The position numbers and the translations under genes are program-made. Shown in pieces: positions 1 to 9,400 of a stretch of 9,823 bases of DNA (position 1 is its first letter; each line of letters starts with the position of its first letter). This DNA comes from Candidatus Hydrogenedentota bacterium. Its GTDB lineage: Bacteria > Hydrogenedentota > Hydrogenedentia > Hydrogenedentales > CAITNO01. The notes beneath the pieces are model-generated. The model had not been told where the DNA came from. It saw only the letters and a list, made by a program, of their open reading frames with translations, and searched no databases. The stretch is from the NCBI GenBank assembly GCA_029554925.1, contig JAKPUV010000973.1:1-9823 (forward strand), given 5' to 3'.

Positions 1-206
1 CGCCGCACGGCGGCGAAGGGAATCCCCGTGTCCGGGTCGCCGTGGTCCTTCACGGAGCGCATATCCATCACCCCCGTCACCCGCGCGTCGGCCGAGAGGA
101 TCAGGGCGAAGGAGTCGGCCTGCAGGAAGATGTCCCCGGATGCCCGGGGGGCGCCCCCCGGCGCGGAGAGCGCGAGCGCCATTGCGAACACCGCCGACAG
201 CAGCAT
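1..206 (-). CDS. Putative secreted protein, N-terminal fragment (runs off the left edge)
   Basis: On the minus strand an ATG at 206-204 opens a frame that stays open to the window edge, giving 68 codons. The first ~18 residues (MLLSAVFAMALALSAPGG) look like a short signal peptide: hydrophobic core, then small residues. The next part (ADSFALILSADARVTGVMDM) has the alternating pattern of beta strands, similar in style to the N-terminal beta-sandwich of some secreted glycosidases or polysaccharide-active enzymes. That resemblance is loose and I do not assign a function. A G-rich stretch (GGGGTGG) about 4 nt before the ATG could serve as a ribosome binding site; a second in-frame ATG lies at 182-180. 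The gene is on the same strand as guaA, 134 bp downstream of it, and may have its own promoter. The competing plus-strand frame here has no signal peptide or recognisable protein character, so I prefer this one. Confidence 0.6.
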   Translation of the reverse strand, partial: MLLSAVFAMALALSAPGGAPRASGDIFLQADSFALILSADARVTGVMDMRSVKDHGDPDTGIPFAAVR

Positions 207-277
207 AGGACCACCCCGTCCCGCGGAAGACGGCGCGCCGGGGAAAGTCCCGGCCGGATCCGCCCCGCCGTCCCCCT

Positions 278-306
278 ATCATACATTCCCGGCGCGCCGG
301 GCGCAC
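278..306 (-). promoter_or_regulatory. Candidate promoter with embedded palindrome, upstream of the left-edge gene
   Basis: On the minus strand a TATGAT hexamer (278-283, 5/6 match to TATAAT) lies about 70 nt before the start of the gene at 206. The hexamer 17 bp upstream (301-306, GTGCGC) is a poor -35 match. A perfect 14-bp palindrome, CCCGGCGCGCCGGG at 288-301, fills most of the spacer. It could be an operator for a regulator acting between -35 and -10, or simply a G+C-rich coincidence. It has no T tract after it on the minus strand, so it is not a good intrinsic terminator for guaA. Confidence 0.25.
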
Positions 307-340
307 CGTTTCGGCGGGGCTCCTTCCACGGACTCCGGAC

Positions 341-1891
341 TCACTCCCACTCGATGGTTCCGGGCGGCTTGCTGGTGATGTCGTAGAGGACGCGGTTGAT
401 GTGCTTGACCTCGTTGCAGACGCGGTTGGACACGCGCTGGAGGAAGTCCGGGGGGAAGCGGTACCAGTCGGCGGTCATGGCGTCGGTGGAGGTGACGGCG
501 CGGAGGCTGCACACCTCCTCGTAGGTGCGCTCGTCGCCCTGGACGCCCACGCTCTTGACGGGCAGCAGGCAGACCAGCGCCTGCCAGATCTCGTCGTAGA
601 GGCCGGCCTTGCGGATTTCGTCGATGAAGATGGCGTCGGCATCGCGCAGGGTGTCGAGCCGCTCGCGCGTGAGCTCGCCCACGCACCGCACGCCCAGCCC
701 GGGCCCGGGGAAGGGGTGACGGTCCACGACGTGGGGGGGCAGGCCCAGCTCGCGGCCCAGGGCCCGCACCTCGTCCTTGAACAGCTCGCGCAGGGGCTCG
801 AGCAGCTCCAGGCGCATCTTGGCGGGAAGTCCGCCGACATTGTGGTGGCTTTTGATGGTGACGGAGGGGCCGCCGGTGGCCGACGTGGACTCGATGACGT
901 CGGGGTAGAGCGTGCCCTGGGCCAGGAAGTCCACCTGGCCGATGTTCTTCGACTCGCGCTCGAACACGTCAATGAACACCTTGCCGATGATTTTGCGCTT
1001 GCACTCGGGGTCCGTGACGCCGGCCAAGGCGGTGAGGAACTCGTCCTCGGCGTCGGCGTAGACCACATTGAAGTGGAAGGTGTCGCGGAAGACCTCCAGC
1101 ACGAGGTCGGCCTCGCCCCGGCGGAGCAGGCCGTTGTTCACGAAGACGCAGGTGAGCTGGTCGCCGACGGCGCGGTGGATGAGCGCGGCGGCCACGCTGC
1201 TGTCCACGCCGCCGCTCAGGCCGCAGAGGACTTTCCGGTCGCCGACCTTGGCGCGGATCTCCTCGACGGCGAGGTCTATGAAGGAGCCCATGCGCCAGTC
1301 GCCGGGGCAGCCGCAGATGTCGTGGACAAAGTTCTCGAAGATGCGCATGCCCTGGGGCGTGTGGACCACCTCGGGGTGGAACTGGACGCCGTAGAAGCGC
1401 CGCGCGGGGTCGGCGACGGCGGCGTAGGGCGAGTTCTCCGTGCGGCCGACGGCGGTGAAGCCCTCGGGGAGCTCCTCCACCCGGTCGCCGTGGCTCATCC
1501 ACACCTGGGTCACCGCGTCCACGTTCTTCAGGAAGCCCGTGCCGTCGTCCCCGTGCTCCAGCTGGGCGATGCCGTATTCGCGCTGGTCGGCGCGGGCCAC
1601 GCGGCCGCCCAGCATCTGGGCGAGAAGCTGCACGCCGTAGCAGATGCCGAGGATGGGCACGCCGAGGGAGAAGACCTCCGGGTCGGGATGGGGCGCGCCG
1701 GGCTGGTGCACGCTGGCGGGCCCGCCGCTGAAGATGATCCCGACGGGGTCCATCGCCCGCAGGCGCTCCGCCGGGATGCTGTAGGGGACGATGACGCTGT
1801 AGACGTTCGCCTCGCGGACGCGCCGGGCGATGAGCTTGCTGTACTGCGCGCCGAAGTCGAGGACGACAATGGGTCTGCGGATGTCCTGCAT
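341..1891 (-). CDS. guaA: GMP synthase (glutamine-hydrolysing)
   Basis: Makes GMP from XMP, ATP and glutamine: the last step of de novo guanine nucleotide synthesis, in the cytoplasm. The 516 residues match the usual bacterial length (about 510-525). The N-terminal class I glutamine amidotransferase domain (about 7-195) shows FSGGP (54-58), the nucleophile elbow GICYG with Cys84, and the other triad residues His172 and Glu174 in FHPE. The ATP-pyrophosphatase domain follows, with the P-loop SGGVDSS (226-232), LAQGTLYPD (323-331) and, toward the dimerisation domain, [10 protein letters not shown] (391-400). The C-terminus [13 protein letters not shown] (504-516) is the family's classic ending and shows the gene is complete. 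It starts 31 bp after the guaB stop, so the two are very likely co-transcribed. No strong Shine-Dalgarno sequence precedes the ATG; translation may depend partly on readthrough from guaB. No catalytic residue appears to be missing. Confidence 0.98.
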   Translation of the reverse strand: MQDIRRPIVVLDFGAQYSKLIARRVREANVYSVIVPYSIPAERLRAMDPVGIIFSGGPASVHQPGAPHPDPEVFSLGVPILGICYGVQLLAQMLGGRVARADQREYGIAQLEHGDDGTGFLKNVDAVTQVWMSHGDRVEELPEGFTAVGRTENSPYAAVADPARRFYGVQFHPEVVHTPQGMRIFENFVHDICGCPGDWRMGSFIDLAVEEIRAKVGDRKVLCGLSGGVDSSVAAALIHRAVGDQLTCVFVNNGLLRRGEADLVLEVFRDTFHFNVVYADAEDEFLTALAGVTDPECKRKIIGKVFIDVFERESKNIGQVDFLAQGTLYPDVIESTSATGGPSVTIKSHHNVGGLPAKMRLELLEPLRELFKDEVRALGRELGLPPHVVDRHPFPGPGLGVRCVGELTRERLDTLRDADAIFIDEIRKAGLYDEIWQALVCLLPVKSVGVQGDERTYEEVCSLRAVTSTDAMTADWYRFPPDFLQRVSNRVCNEVKHINRVLYDITSKPPGTIEWE

Positions 1892-1922
1892 GGGATGGGG
1901 TTCCGTGTGGTTGCCTGAAAAC

Positions 1923-3495
<1,573 letters not shown>

Positions 3496-3561
3496 ACTGG
3501 GCCGCGGGGCCGCCCCCGCCGTGGGCGCCCGGGCGGATGCGGGACAGCGCCCCCCCGCGCC

Positions 3562-3590
3562 TTGATTTCCCGCGCCGGGGGACGTAAAGT
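3562..3590 (+). promoter_or_regulatory. Candidate sigma70 promoter of rmuC
   Basis: TTGATT (3562-3567, 4/6 match) and TAAAGT (3585-3590, 4/6 match) are separated by 17 bp. Transcription would begin near 3597, leaving a short leader of about 38 nt before the rmuC ATG. It points away from the guaBA promoter about 70 bp to the left, so the two transcription units are divergent and do not overlap. Confidence 0.45.
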
Positions 3591-3634
3591 AGGGAAGGAT
3601 CGGCAAAAACAACGCGTCACAGGGGTGGCTCACC

Positions 3635-5155
3635 ATGATTTTTCAAGTGATTTCAGGGTTCCTGCTGGGGGGCGCCGCCGCCGGGGCCGGCGTGTGGCTG
3701 CTGGCGCGGCGAAACGTGGCCCGGCTGGCTGCGGAGCGCGACCTGGCCCTCAGCGAAAAGGCCGCCGGCGAGGCGCGGGCCGCCCAGCTCGAACAGGCCG
3801 CGGCGCGGTTCCGGGAGGAGTCGGGGAAACTCGGCGCCCAGCTTACAGCCGCGCTGGAGGAACTGCGCCGGGAGACGGGCCGCCGCACGGCGGCGGAGGA
3901 GAAGGCCCTGCGCGTGGCGCCGCTGGAGGGGGAACTGGCGGCGCGGGCGAACGAGCTGACCCTGCTGCGGGAGCGGGTGCGCGAGATGGAGACGCGGCTG
4001 GAGGAGGAGCGCAAGGCGGCCCGGGAGAAACTGGCCCTGCTGGAGGACGCGCGCGCGAAGCTCGCCGACGCCTTCCAGGCCCTGTCCGCCGAGGCGCTCA
4101 AGAGCAACAACGCCGCCTTCCTGGAACTGGCCAAGGAGAACCTGAAGCGCTTCCAGGAGGCGGCGCAGGGTGACCTGGCGAAGCGCCAGGAAAGTATCGA
4201 GCAGATGGTGAAGCCCATCCGCGAGTCCCTGGAGAAGGTGACCACGCAGATCCATGAGGTGGAGAAGACGCGCGCCGGGGCCTATTCCGAGCTTTCCGAA
4301 CAGGTGAAGAGCCTCTATCAGGGGCAGATGCAGCTTCAGACGGAGACAGGGCGTCTGGTGAACGCGCTGAAATCCCCCATCACGCGGGGCCGCTGGGGGG
4401 AAATCCAGCTCCAGCGCGTGGTGGAGCTGGCGGGCATGCTGGAATACTGCGACTTCGAGCAGCAGACCACGGTAAAGTCCGAGGAGGGAAGCCTTCGCCC
4501 CGACATGGTCATCCGCCTGCCCAACGACAAGATCATCGTTGTGGACTCCAAGGTGTCGCTCGACGCCTACATCAAGGCGATCGAGGCGGACAGCGAGGAG
4601 GCGCGGGCGGGGCACATGCAGACCCACGCGCGGCAGGTGCGCGACCATGTGACCCGGCTGTCCGGAAAGCAGTACTGGAACCAGTTTGCCAACACCCCGG
4701 AGTTCGTCGTCCTGTTTCTGCCGGGCGAGCCCTTCTTCAGCGCGGCGCTCCAGCAGGACCCCGCGCTGATCGAGACGGGGGTGGAGAACCGGGTCATCCT
4801 GGCGACGCCGACCACGCTGATCGCCCTGCTCAAGGCGGTGGCCTTTGGCTGGCGGCAGGAGCGGCTCGCGGAGAACGCCGAGAAGATCAGCGCCCTCGGG
4901 CGGGAGCTGTACCAGCGGATATGCGGTCTTGCGGACACGTTTGCGCGGGTGGGCAAGGGGCTTGACTCGGCCACCGACGCCTACAACAAGGCCGTGGGCA
5001 CCCTCGAATCCCGCGTGCTGGTTTCCGCGCGCCGGTTCAAGGACCTGGGCGCCGCGCCGGGGGACAAGGAACTGGACCTGCTGGCCCCCGTGGACCACAC
5101 GACCCGCGACATTCAGCGTCCGGAACTCCTGGAGGGGCCGGCGGAGGGGGACTGA
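3635..5155 (+). CDS. rmuC: RmuC-family DNA recombination protein
   Basis: RmuC proteins are membrane-tethered putative nucleases; E. coli rmuC was identified through its effect on recombination at inverted repeats. This 506-residue protein has the family layout. An N-terminal membrane segment (about 3-24, ending in LLARR) is followed by a long Glu/Arg/Ala-rich coiled coil (about 28-225). The C-terminal RmuC domain (about 235-480) shows [10 protein letters not shown] (247-256), [12 protein letters not shown] (288-299) and [11 protein letters not shown] (302-312), then FLPGEPFF (361-368) and the [10 protein letters not shown] helix (406-415). Asp290 and the Asp304-Ser-Lys306 triplet fit a PD-(D/E)xK-type nuclease site, which is an inference from the motif. 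The ATG at 3635 has AGGGGTGG 6 nt upstream. The gene stands alone on this strand: it diverges from guaBA and abuts the convergent phosphoesterase gene with no space between stop codons. It is intact, with no unusual composition. Confidence 0.95.
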   Translation: MIFQVISGFLLGGAAAGAGVWLLARRNVARLAAERDLALSEKAAGEARAAQLEQAAARFREESGKLGAQLTAALEELRRETGRRTAAEEKALRVAPLEGELAARANELTLLRERVREMETRLEEERKAAREKLALLEDARAKLADAFQALSAEALKSNNAAFLELAKENLKRFQEAAQGDLAKRQESIEQMVKPIRESLEKVTTQIHEVEKTRAGAYSELSEQVKSLYQGQMQLQTETGRLVNALKSPITRGRWGEIQLQRVVELAGMLEYCDFEQQTTVKSEEGSLRPDMVIRLPNDKIIVVDSKVSLDAYIKAIEADSEEARAGHMQTHARQVRDHVTRLSGKQYWNQFANTPEFVVLFLPGEPFFSAALQQDPALIETGVENRVILATPTTLIALLKAVAFGWRQERLAENAEKISALGRELYQRICGLADTFARVGKGLDSATDAYNKAVGTLESRVLVSARRFKDLGAAPGDKELDLLAPVDHTTRDIQRPELLEGPAEGD

Positions 5156-5158
5156 TCA
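5153..5158. other. Abutting convergent stop codons (TGATCA)
   Basis: The TGA of rmuC (5153-5155) and the TGA of the minus-strand phosphoesterase gene (5158-5156) are immediately adjacent and form the palindrome TGATCA. There are no intergenic bases and no stem-loop with a T tract on either side. Each transcript must therefore extend into the other gene unless termination is Rho-dependent. Confidence 0.95.
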
Positions 5159-6160
5159 CTCCTTCTCGCGGACATCCTTCCGCTCGTCCGCGGCGGGCCG
5201 CCACTTCGTGCCGTCTGGAAGCAGTGAAACCCATTCGTAGGTCTTCCGCGCCGGGTTGAGGGTGTAGAGTTTCGCCCCCTTGCGGACCACCTCGCCGCCG
5301 TAGCCGCCCACGCCGGTGGCGCGGCCGTAGATGAGGTCCACGCCGCCGGAAACCGCCGAATAGTCGTTGACATGGTCGTGGCCGCAGATGACCGCCGTCA
5401 GGCCGGCCTCCGCCAGCACGGGCAGGGAGGACCGGTCCTCCTCCTCGAAACACACGTTCTCGCCGATGATGCCCCGCGCGGAGCCGTCGTCCCACACGTC
5501 CTGGTACTGCCGCACGGGGATGTGGAAGGCCCCGATGCGCAGCGGGCGCGGCCCGGCGGCGTCGAGGGTTTTGGCGGCGGACTTCGTGAAGTCGCGCGCC
5601 TCGGCGTCGAGGCCGCCCGTCTTGCTGTTCAGGCAGAACAGTTCAGCCAGCCGCTCCCCGGAGTTGCCCTCCAGGCTGACCACGTAGTTGCCGTTGGATT
5701 CGCGGCCGGCATAGAGGCTGCCCTTCGCCTCGGCGAAGGACTTATGGCCCGCCGCAAAGTCGTCGAGCTGGTCATGGTTGCCCCAGGTGAAGGCCCAGGG
5801 AACGCCCAGCCCCGCCAGCTGTTCCACGGCGAAGGCCATGTACTCCGCCCCGCGCCCCCCGTCGTTGTCGCACCACAGGTCGCCCGTCATGACAAACAGG
5901 TCGGGTTTTGCCGCGTCGAGGAGCTGTTTCAGGTGCTCCACCGTCACCCGCCTGCGGTGTTTCTCCAGGGAGGGGGTCTTTGCGATGCCGCTGAAAAAAT
6001 GCACGTCCGTGAATTGCAGCACCTTGACGGCCGCAGGATCGGACACCTTCAGCCGCGACACCCAGGAAACCTCCGCCGCCCGGGCCGCCGGGGTTCCCAG
6101 CATGGTAACGGCGGCCGCCGAAGTCGCCGCCAGAAAACCGCGTCTTGACACATCCCTCAT
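5156..6160 (-). CDS. Tat-exported calcineurin-like metallophosphoesterase
   Basis: A predicted dinuclear-metal phosphoesterase of the calcineurin-like (ApaH/PAP type) superfamily, exported folded by the Tat system. The N-terminus has the twin-arginine motif SRRGFLAA (5-12), then an Ala-rich hydrophobic stretch and a likely cleavage site ARA|AE (26-30). The metal-site motifs appear in order: DVH (Asp52, His54), GD (Asp94), GNHD (127-130, Asn128, His129), AFHIP (His213) and GHDH (260-263, His261, His263). All expected ligands are present, so it should be active. Its 334 residues make a single-domain enzyme. The substrate cannot be read from the sequence: phosphomonoesters, cyclic nucleotides or other phosphodiesters are possible. 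The ATG at 6160 has an excellent AGGAGT 6 nt upstream. The gene is divergent from the giant secreted-protein gene at 6478, and both products are exported, so a shared regulator or shared location is possible but unproven. Confidence 0.92.
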   Translation of the reverse strand: MRDVSRRGFLAATSAAAVTMLGTPAARAAEVSWVSRLKVSDPAAVKVLQFTDVHFFSGIAKTPSLEKHRRRVTVEHLKQLLDAAKPDLFVMTGDLWCDNDGGRGAEYMAFAVEQLAGLGVPWAFTWGNHDQLDDFAAGHKSFAEAKGSLYAGRESNGNYVVSLEGNSGERLAELFCLNSKTGGLDAEARDFTKSAAKTLDAAGPRPLRIGAFHIPVRQYQDVWDDGSARGIIGENVCFEEEDRSSLPVLAEAGLTAVICGHDHVNDYSAVSGGVDLIYGRATGVGGYGGEVVRKGAKLYTLNPARKTYEWVSLLPDGTKWRPAADERKDVREKE

Positions 6161-6166
6161 GATGTC

Positions 6167-6172
6167 ACTCCT
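6167..6172 (-). promoter_or_regulatory. Strong Shine-Dalgarno of the phosphoesterase gene
   Basis: On the minus strand AGGAGT lies 6 nt before the ATG at 6160-6158, the best ribosome binding site in the window. It fixes the start so that the twin-arginine signal begins at residue 5. Confidence 0.8.
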
Positions 6173-6179
6173 GTTTGCG

Positions 6180-6198
6180 TCCCGCCCGTCCGGCGGGA
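6180..6198. other. Small inverted repeat in the phosphoesterase 5' leader
   Basis: TCCCGCC (6180-6186) pairs with GGCGGGA (6192-6198) across a 5-nt loop: a perfect 7-bp stem lying 8 bp upstream of the Shine-Dalgarno of the minus-strand phosphoesterase gene. A second short inverted repeat, GGAAC-C-GTTCC, overlaps its right arm at 6196-6206. Neither has a T tract. They could be a regulator site or a leader hairpin; function is inferred only. Confidence 0.3.
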
Positions 6199-6220
6199 AC
6201 CGTTCCTAGAGACTACCACA

Positions 6221-6250
6221 GTGGACGCTTCCGGACGCAAGAGGACGTCC
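6221..6250 (+). repeat. Three GGACG direct repeats with a 10-bp period
   Basis: GGACG occurs at 6223-6227, 6233-6237 and 6243-6247, so the start-to-start spacing is exactly 10 bp, close to one DNA helical turn. The last copy continues into the 8-bp palindrome GGACGTCC (6243-6250). The array ends about 20 bp before the -35 hexamer at 6270, a position suited to an activator bound on one face of the DNA. It could equally affect the divergent phosphoesterase gene. No regulator gene is visible in the window. Confidence 0.45.
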
Positions 6251-6269
6251 AATGGTCCGTCGGCGTTGC

Positions 6270-6298
6270 TTGACATTTCGAACAGGATGAAATACCAT
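6270..6298 (+). promoter_or_regulatory. Sigma70-type promoter of the giant secreted-protein gene
   Basis: A perfect TTGACA (6270-6275) is followed after exactly 17 bp by TACCAT (6293-6298, 4/6 match), within the most A/T-rich stretch of the window. Transcription would begin near 6305 and run toward the start at 6478, giving a leader of about 170 nt. I found no equally good minus-strand promoter for the phosphoesterase gene here. Confidence 0.6.
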
Positions 6299-6304
6299 AA
6301 AAAC

Positions 6305-6477
6305 ATGACGTGGCGCATCCGGTCGGGCGGTGTCAGTCGGCGCCGCCCATGTCGGACAATTCCGTCCGCCGAACGCCCGGCCATGTCCGGGCGGAGTGGT
6401 GGCGCTTTTTCGCGCGCGTTGTCTTTTGCCTTCATTTTTCATGGCAGGCCCGCCCCCTAAGCGCGGCGGGAGAAGGG
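6305..6477 (+). other. Long 5' leader with small hairpins
   Basis: This leader, inferred from the promoter above, has no convincing gene. It contains three possible stem-loops: CGGAC/GTCCG (6353-6357 with 6364-6368, 6-nt loop); CGCCCGG/CCGGGCG (6374-6380 with 6387-6393, 6-nt loop, perfect 7 bp); and CCCGCC/GGCGGG (6449-6454 with 6465-6470). The last one covers the start of the ribosome binding site. A T5 run (6406-6410) lies 12 nt after the second stem, too far for a standard intrinsic terminator. A frame from ATG 6305 to TAA 6460 exists but has no ribosome binding site and no protein-like character. The leader matches no riboswitch class that I recognise. Confidence 0.35.
6469..6476 (+). promoter_or_regulatory. 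Ribosome binding site of the giant secreted-protein gene
   Basis: GGAG (6469-6472) lies 5 nt before the ATG at 6478, and the overlapping AGAAGG (6471-6476) lies 10 nt before the in-frame ATG at 6487. A third in-frame ATG is at 6493. The three choices differ by at most five residues and do not change the signal peptide core. Positions 6465-6470 can pair with 6449-6454, which may partly mask the site. Confidence 0.55.
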
Positions 6478-9400
6478 ATGGTCGAGATGGGAATGAACAG
6501 GGTTTTCTGGGGATTTTTTGCGGCGGTTCTGTTGCTGGCCGCCTCGGCCGAGGCTGCCGTGCAGGTGCTCGGATCCGCATCGGCGAAGGATGAGGACAAC
6601 GACACCTCCCTGAATCTGGGGTTCACCGCCCCGGCGGGCACCCAGCTGCTGGTGCTCGGCGTGTCGAACCGGGACAACCGGGCCGTCTCGTCGGCCACGA
6701 TAGACGGAGTCGCGTTCCACATGATCGTGGATTCCGATGAAACGGGGTACGGCGAGTTTCCCGACCGGGACGAGCGCGTGACGCTCCTCTACTACAAGGC
6801 CCCCCCCACGGGTGTCGCCAAGACCATCGCGGTCACCCTGAGCAACAGTTCCCGCCACAAGATCGCGGGGGTGCTGTTTCTTTCCGGCGTGGATTTGGTG
6901 CAGTTCTCCGACCCGGGCGCGGCCACGCCGCTGAAGCCGGTGAGGCTGGTCAGCCGGGGTGGATCGGGCACGGCCACCATCACCTTCGACGGCACCCAGG
7001 CCCCGCTGGGCTCGCTGGCGGTGTCCGCCGTTGTCAACAAGAACACCACCCTGAATATTGTGGGCGCGCCGGAGCATGTGCAGCAATGGCGGCTGGACAC
7101 GGCCTATCTCCTTTCCTACAGCCAGGGCGGCGGCGGCACGCGCGCGGGTTCCGCGTCGGGCGCGGCGCTCTCCTGGGCGCCCAACGACAACTACGGCATG
7201 GCGGCCTGCGTGATTCCCACGGGGAACCAGGGGCCCACGAACATCACCGGCAGCCTGACGGTTTCCGACACGGCGCCCAACGGGACGGTGGCCGGGACAC
7301 TGACGGTGAGCGACCCGGACGGTGCTCCGCCGTATGTCTGGTCGCTGGTGGACAGTGCGGGGGGGCGTTTCGCCCTGACGCCGTCCGGCGACACCCTGTC
7401 GGCCACGGTGACGATCGCCGACGCGTCGCAGATCGACGCGGGGCTGGCCCCGTCCCATGTGATCCGCGTTTCCGTGGAGGACCCCGCGGCCGGATACAAC
7501 AAAGTCTTTGAAAAGGACATCCCCGTCACGGTGACCGACGCGACCAGCCCCGTGATCACGAACATCACCAGTTCACGGAGCGCGGCGCGGCACGGGGCCA
7601 GTGTCACCCTGAGCGCCACCATCACGGACAACGTTTCCGTGGCGTGGGAGCCCCAGATGACCGTCAACGGCGTCCTCCTCACATTCCCCGTGCTGGACGG
7701 CGATGTCTACTCCTGGCTGTGGAATGTGCCCGCCGGCGCGCCGGAGGGGCCTGTGTCCATTTCCGTCAGCGCGGTGGACCCCTCGGGCAACACGGCGGCC
7801 GCGGCGGCCAACGACCTTCTGGTGGTGGACAATGTCGCGCCCACGCTCAGCTATTTCTCGGTTTCGGACATTTTCGTGAAGCCGGGCGACACCGTGGTGA
7901 TCGGCCTGACAGTGGCGGACAATGTGGCGGTCTCGTCGAGTCCGGTGCCCGCCCTGACCGTGGCGGGGGTGGACGCCGGCCCGCCCTCGGTCTACGAGGA
8001 CTGGTACGAGTGGACCTATGTCATTCCGGCGGACGCGGCCGAGGGCTTTGCCGTCCTGTCGGTGACGGCGCGGGACACGGCGGGAAACACCGTGTCCGGA
8101 ACGGCGGCGGACCTGTTGTCTGTGGACCGCACCCAGCCGTCGGTGCACTCGATACAGTCGTCCGTCCCCTGGGCGCGCGCGGGCACGGTGGTGAGCATTT
8201 CTGCCGATGTCAGCGACAATTTCGGCCTCGACGGCCTGCCCACCCTCCGGCTCAACGGCAACCTGGTGGCGGTTTTCCCCGCGGTGGCCGGCAGCGTGCA
8301 CACGTGGACCTTCACCGTCGGCGCGTCCGAGATGCAGGGGGCCGCGGCGATCGAGGTCGCGGCGGTGGACCGGTCGGGCAACGCCCGGACGGCCTCGCCT
8401 TCTTCCACCATTCTCACCGTGGACCGGACCCAGCCCAACATCGGCTCCCTGACCGTCTCGCCCGCGGCGGCGAGAGTCGGCACGGCGGTCACCCTCACGG
8501 CGCAGGTGATCGACAACTACGGCATTTCCGGGACTCCGCTCATGACAGTGAACGGGCTTCCGGTTCCGGCGCCCTCCCAGAGCGGCTACCTGTACACCTG
8601 GGTGTTCACGGTGCCGTCCGGGGTCTCCGAGGGGCCCGCGGCGATTGCCATCTATGCCTCCGACCTGGCGGGCAACGCCAGGAACTTCTCCAACAACACG
8701 GCACTCACCCTTGACCCCAACCCGCCGCAGGTGACCGGAATCACGGCGTCCCCCACACAGGCGCGGGCGGGCAACGCGGTCGTCTTTTCCGCCACCATCA
8801 CCGACCTGACCGGGGTCTCGGGAAGCCCCTCGCTGACGGTGAACGGCGTGGCGGCGGCGCACGCGGGGGCTTCTGGCGGCGTTCACACCTGGAACTTCAC
8901 CGTGCCCGCCGGCGCGCCGGAGGGGAACGCCACAGTGCGCGTGACGGCGGCGGACACGCTGGGGAACAGCGCGGTGACCACGAGCACTTCGGCGCTGCTC
9001 ATTGACCGGACGGCTCCGGTGATCTCCAACGTGCAGGCGGTGCCCGCGGTGGCCAAGCTCGGCGACTCCGTGCGCCTGGTCTTCGCCGTCACGGACGCCC
9101 TCACCGGCGTTTTTGGCACCCCTTCCGTGACGGTGAACGCGGCGTCGGCCGCCTTTCACAGCCAGAGCGGCACGGTCTACGAATTCCGCTACACGGTGCG
9201 GGCCGCAGATCCGGAGGGGCCCGCGAGCGTGCTCATCTCCTCGCGCGACGTGGTCGGCAACGGCGGCATCGTCACGCTGACCAGCGCGCTCACGATTGAC
9301 AACACCGTGCCCACCGTCAGCGGTCTCAGCGTCTACCCCGAACACGCGGGCGACGGCGTCTCCGTCCTGATCGGCTTCCGCGTGAACGACAGCAACGGGA

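Noticed and set aside
28..378. Plus-strand open frame at the left edge (116 residues)
   Set aside because: It has no protein-like pattern, ends inside guaA, and competes with a minus-strand frame that begins with a clear signal peptide.
401..1918. Long plus-strand open frame opposite guaA (505 residues)
   Set aside because: It lies antisense to a clear guaA gene and is rich in His, Gly, Ala, Val and Asp, as expected for the mirror frame of G+C-rich coding DNA. No domain or ribosome binding site was seen.
3653..5098. Long minus-strand open frame opposite rmuC (481 residues)
   Set aside because: It is antisense to an intact rmuC with full family motifs, and its Leu/Arg/His/Gln-rich composition is that of a shadow frame.
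6374..6410. Intrinsic terminator or attenuator: 7-bp stem followed by T5
   Set aside because: Twelve bases separate the stem from the T run, so it does not have terminator geometry. I keep it only as a possible leader hairpin.
6305..6460. Possible leader peptide or small gene in the giant gene's leader
   Set aside because: The frame has no ribosome binding site and a Arg/Ser/Pro-rich composition typical of random G+C-rich DNA; its stop at 6460 is not coupled to the start at 6478.
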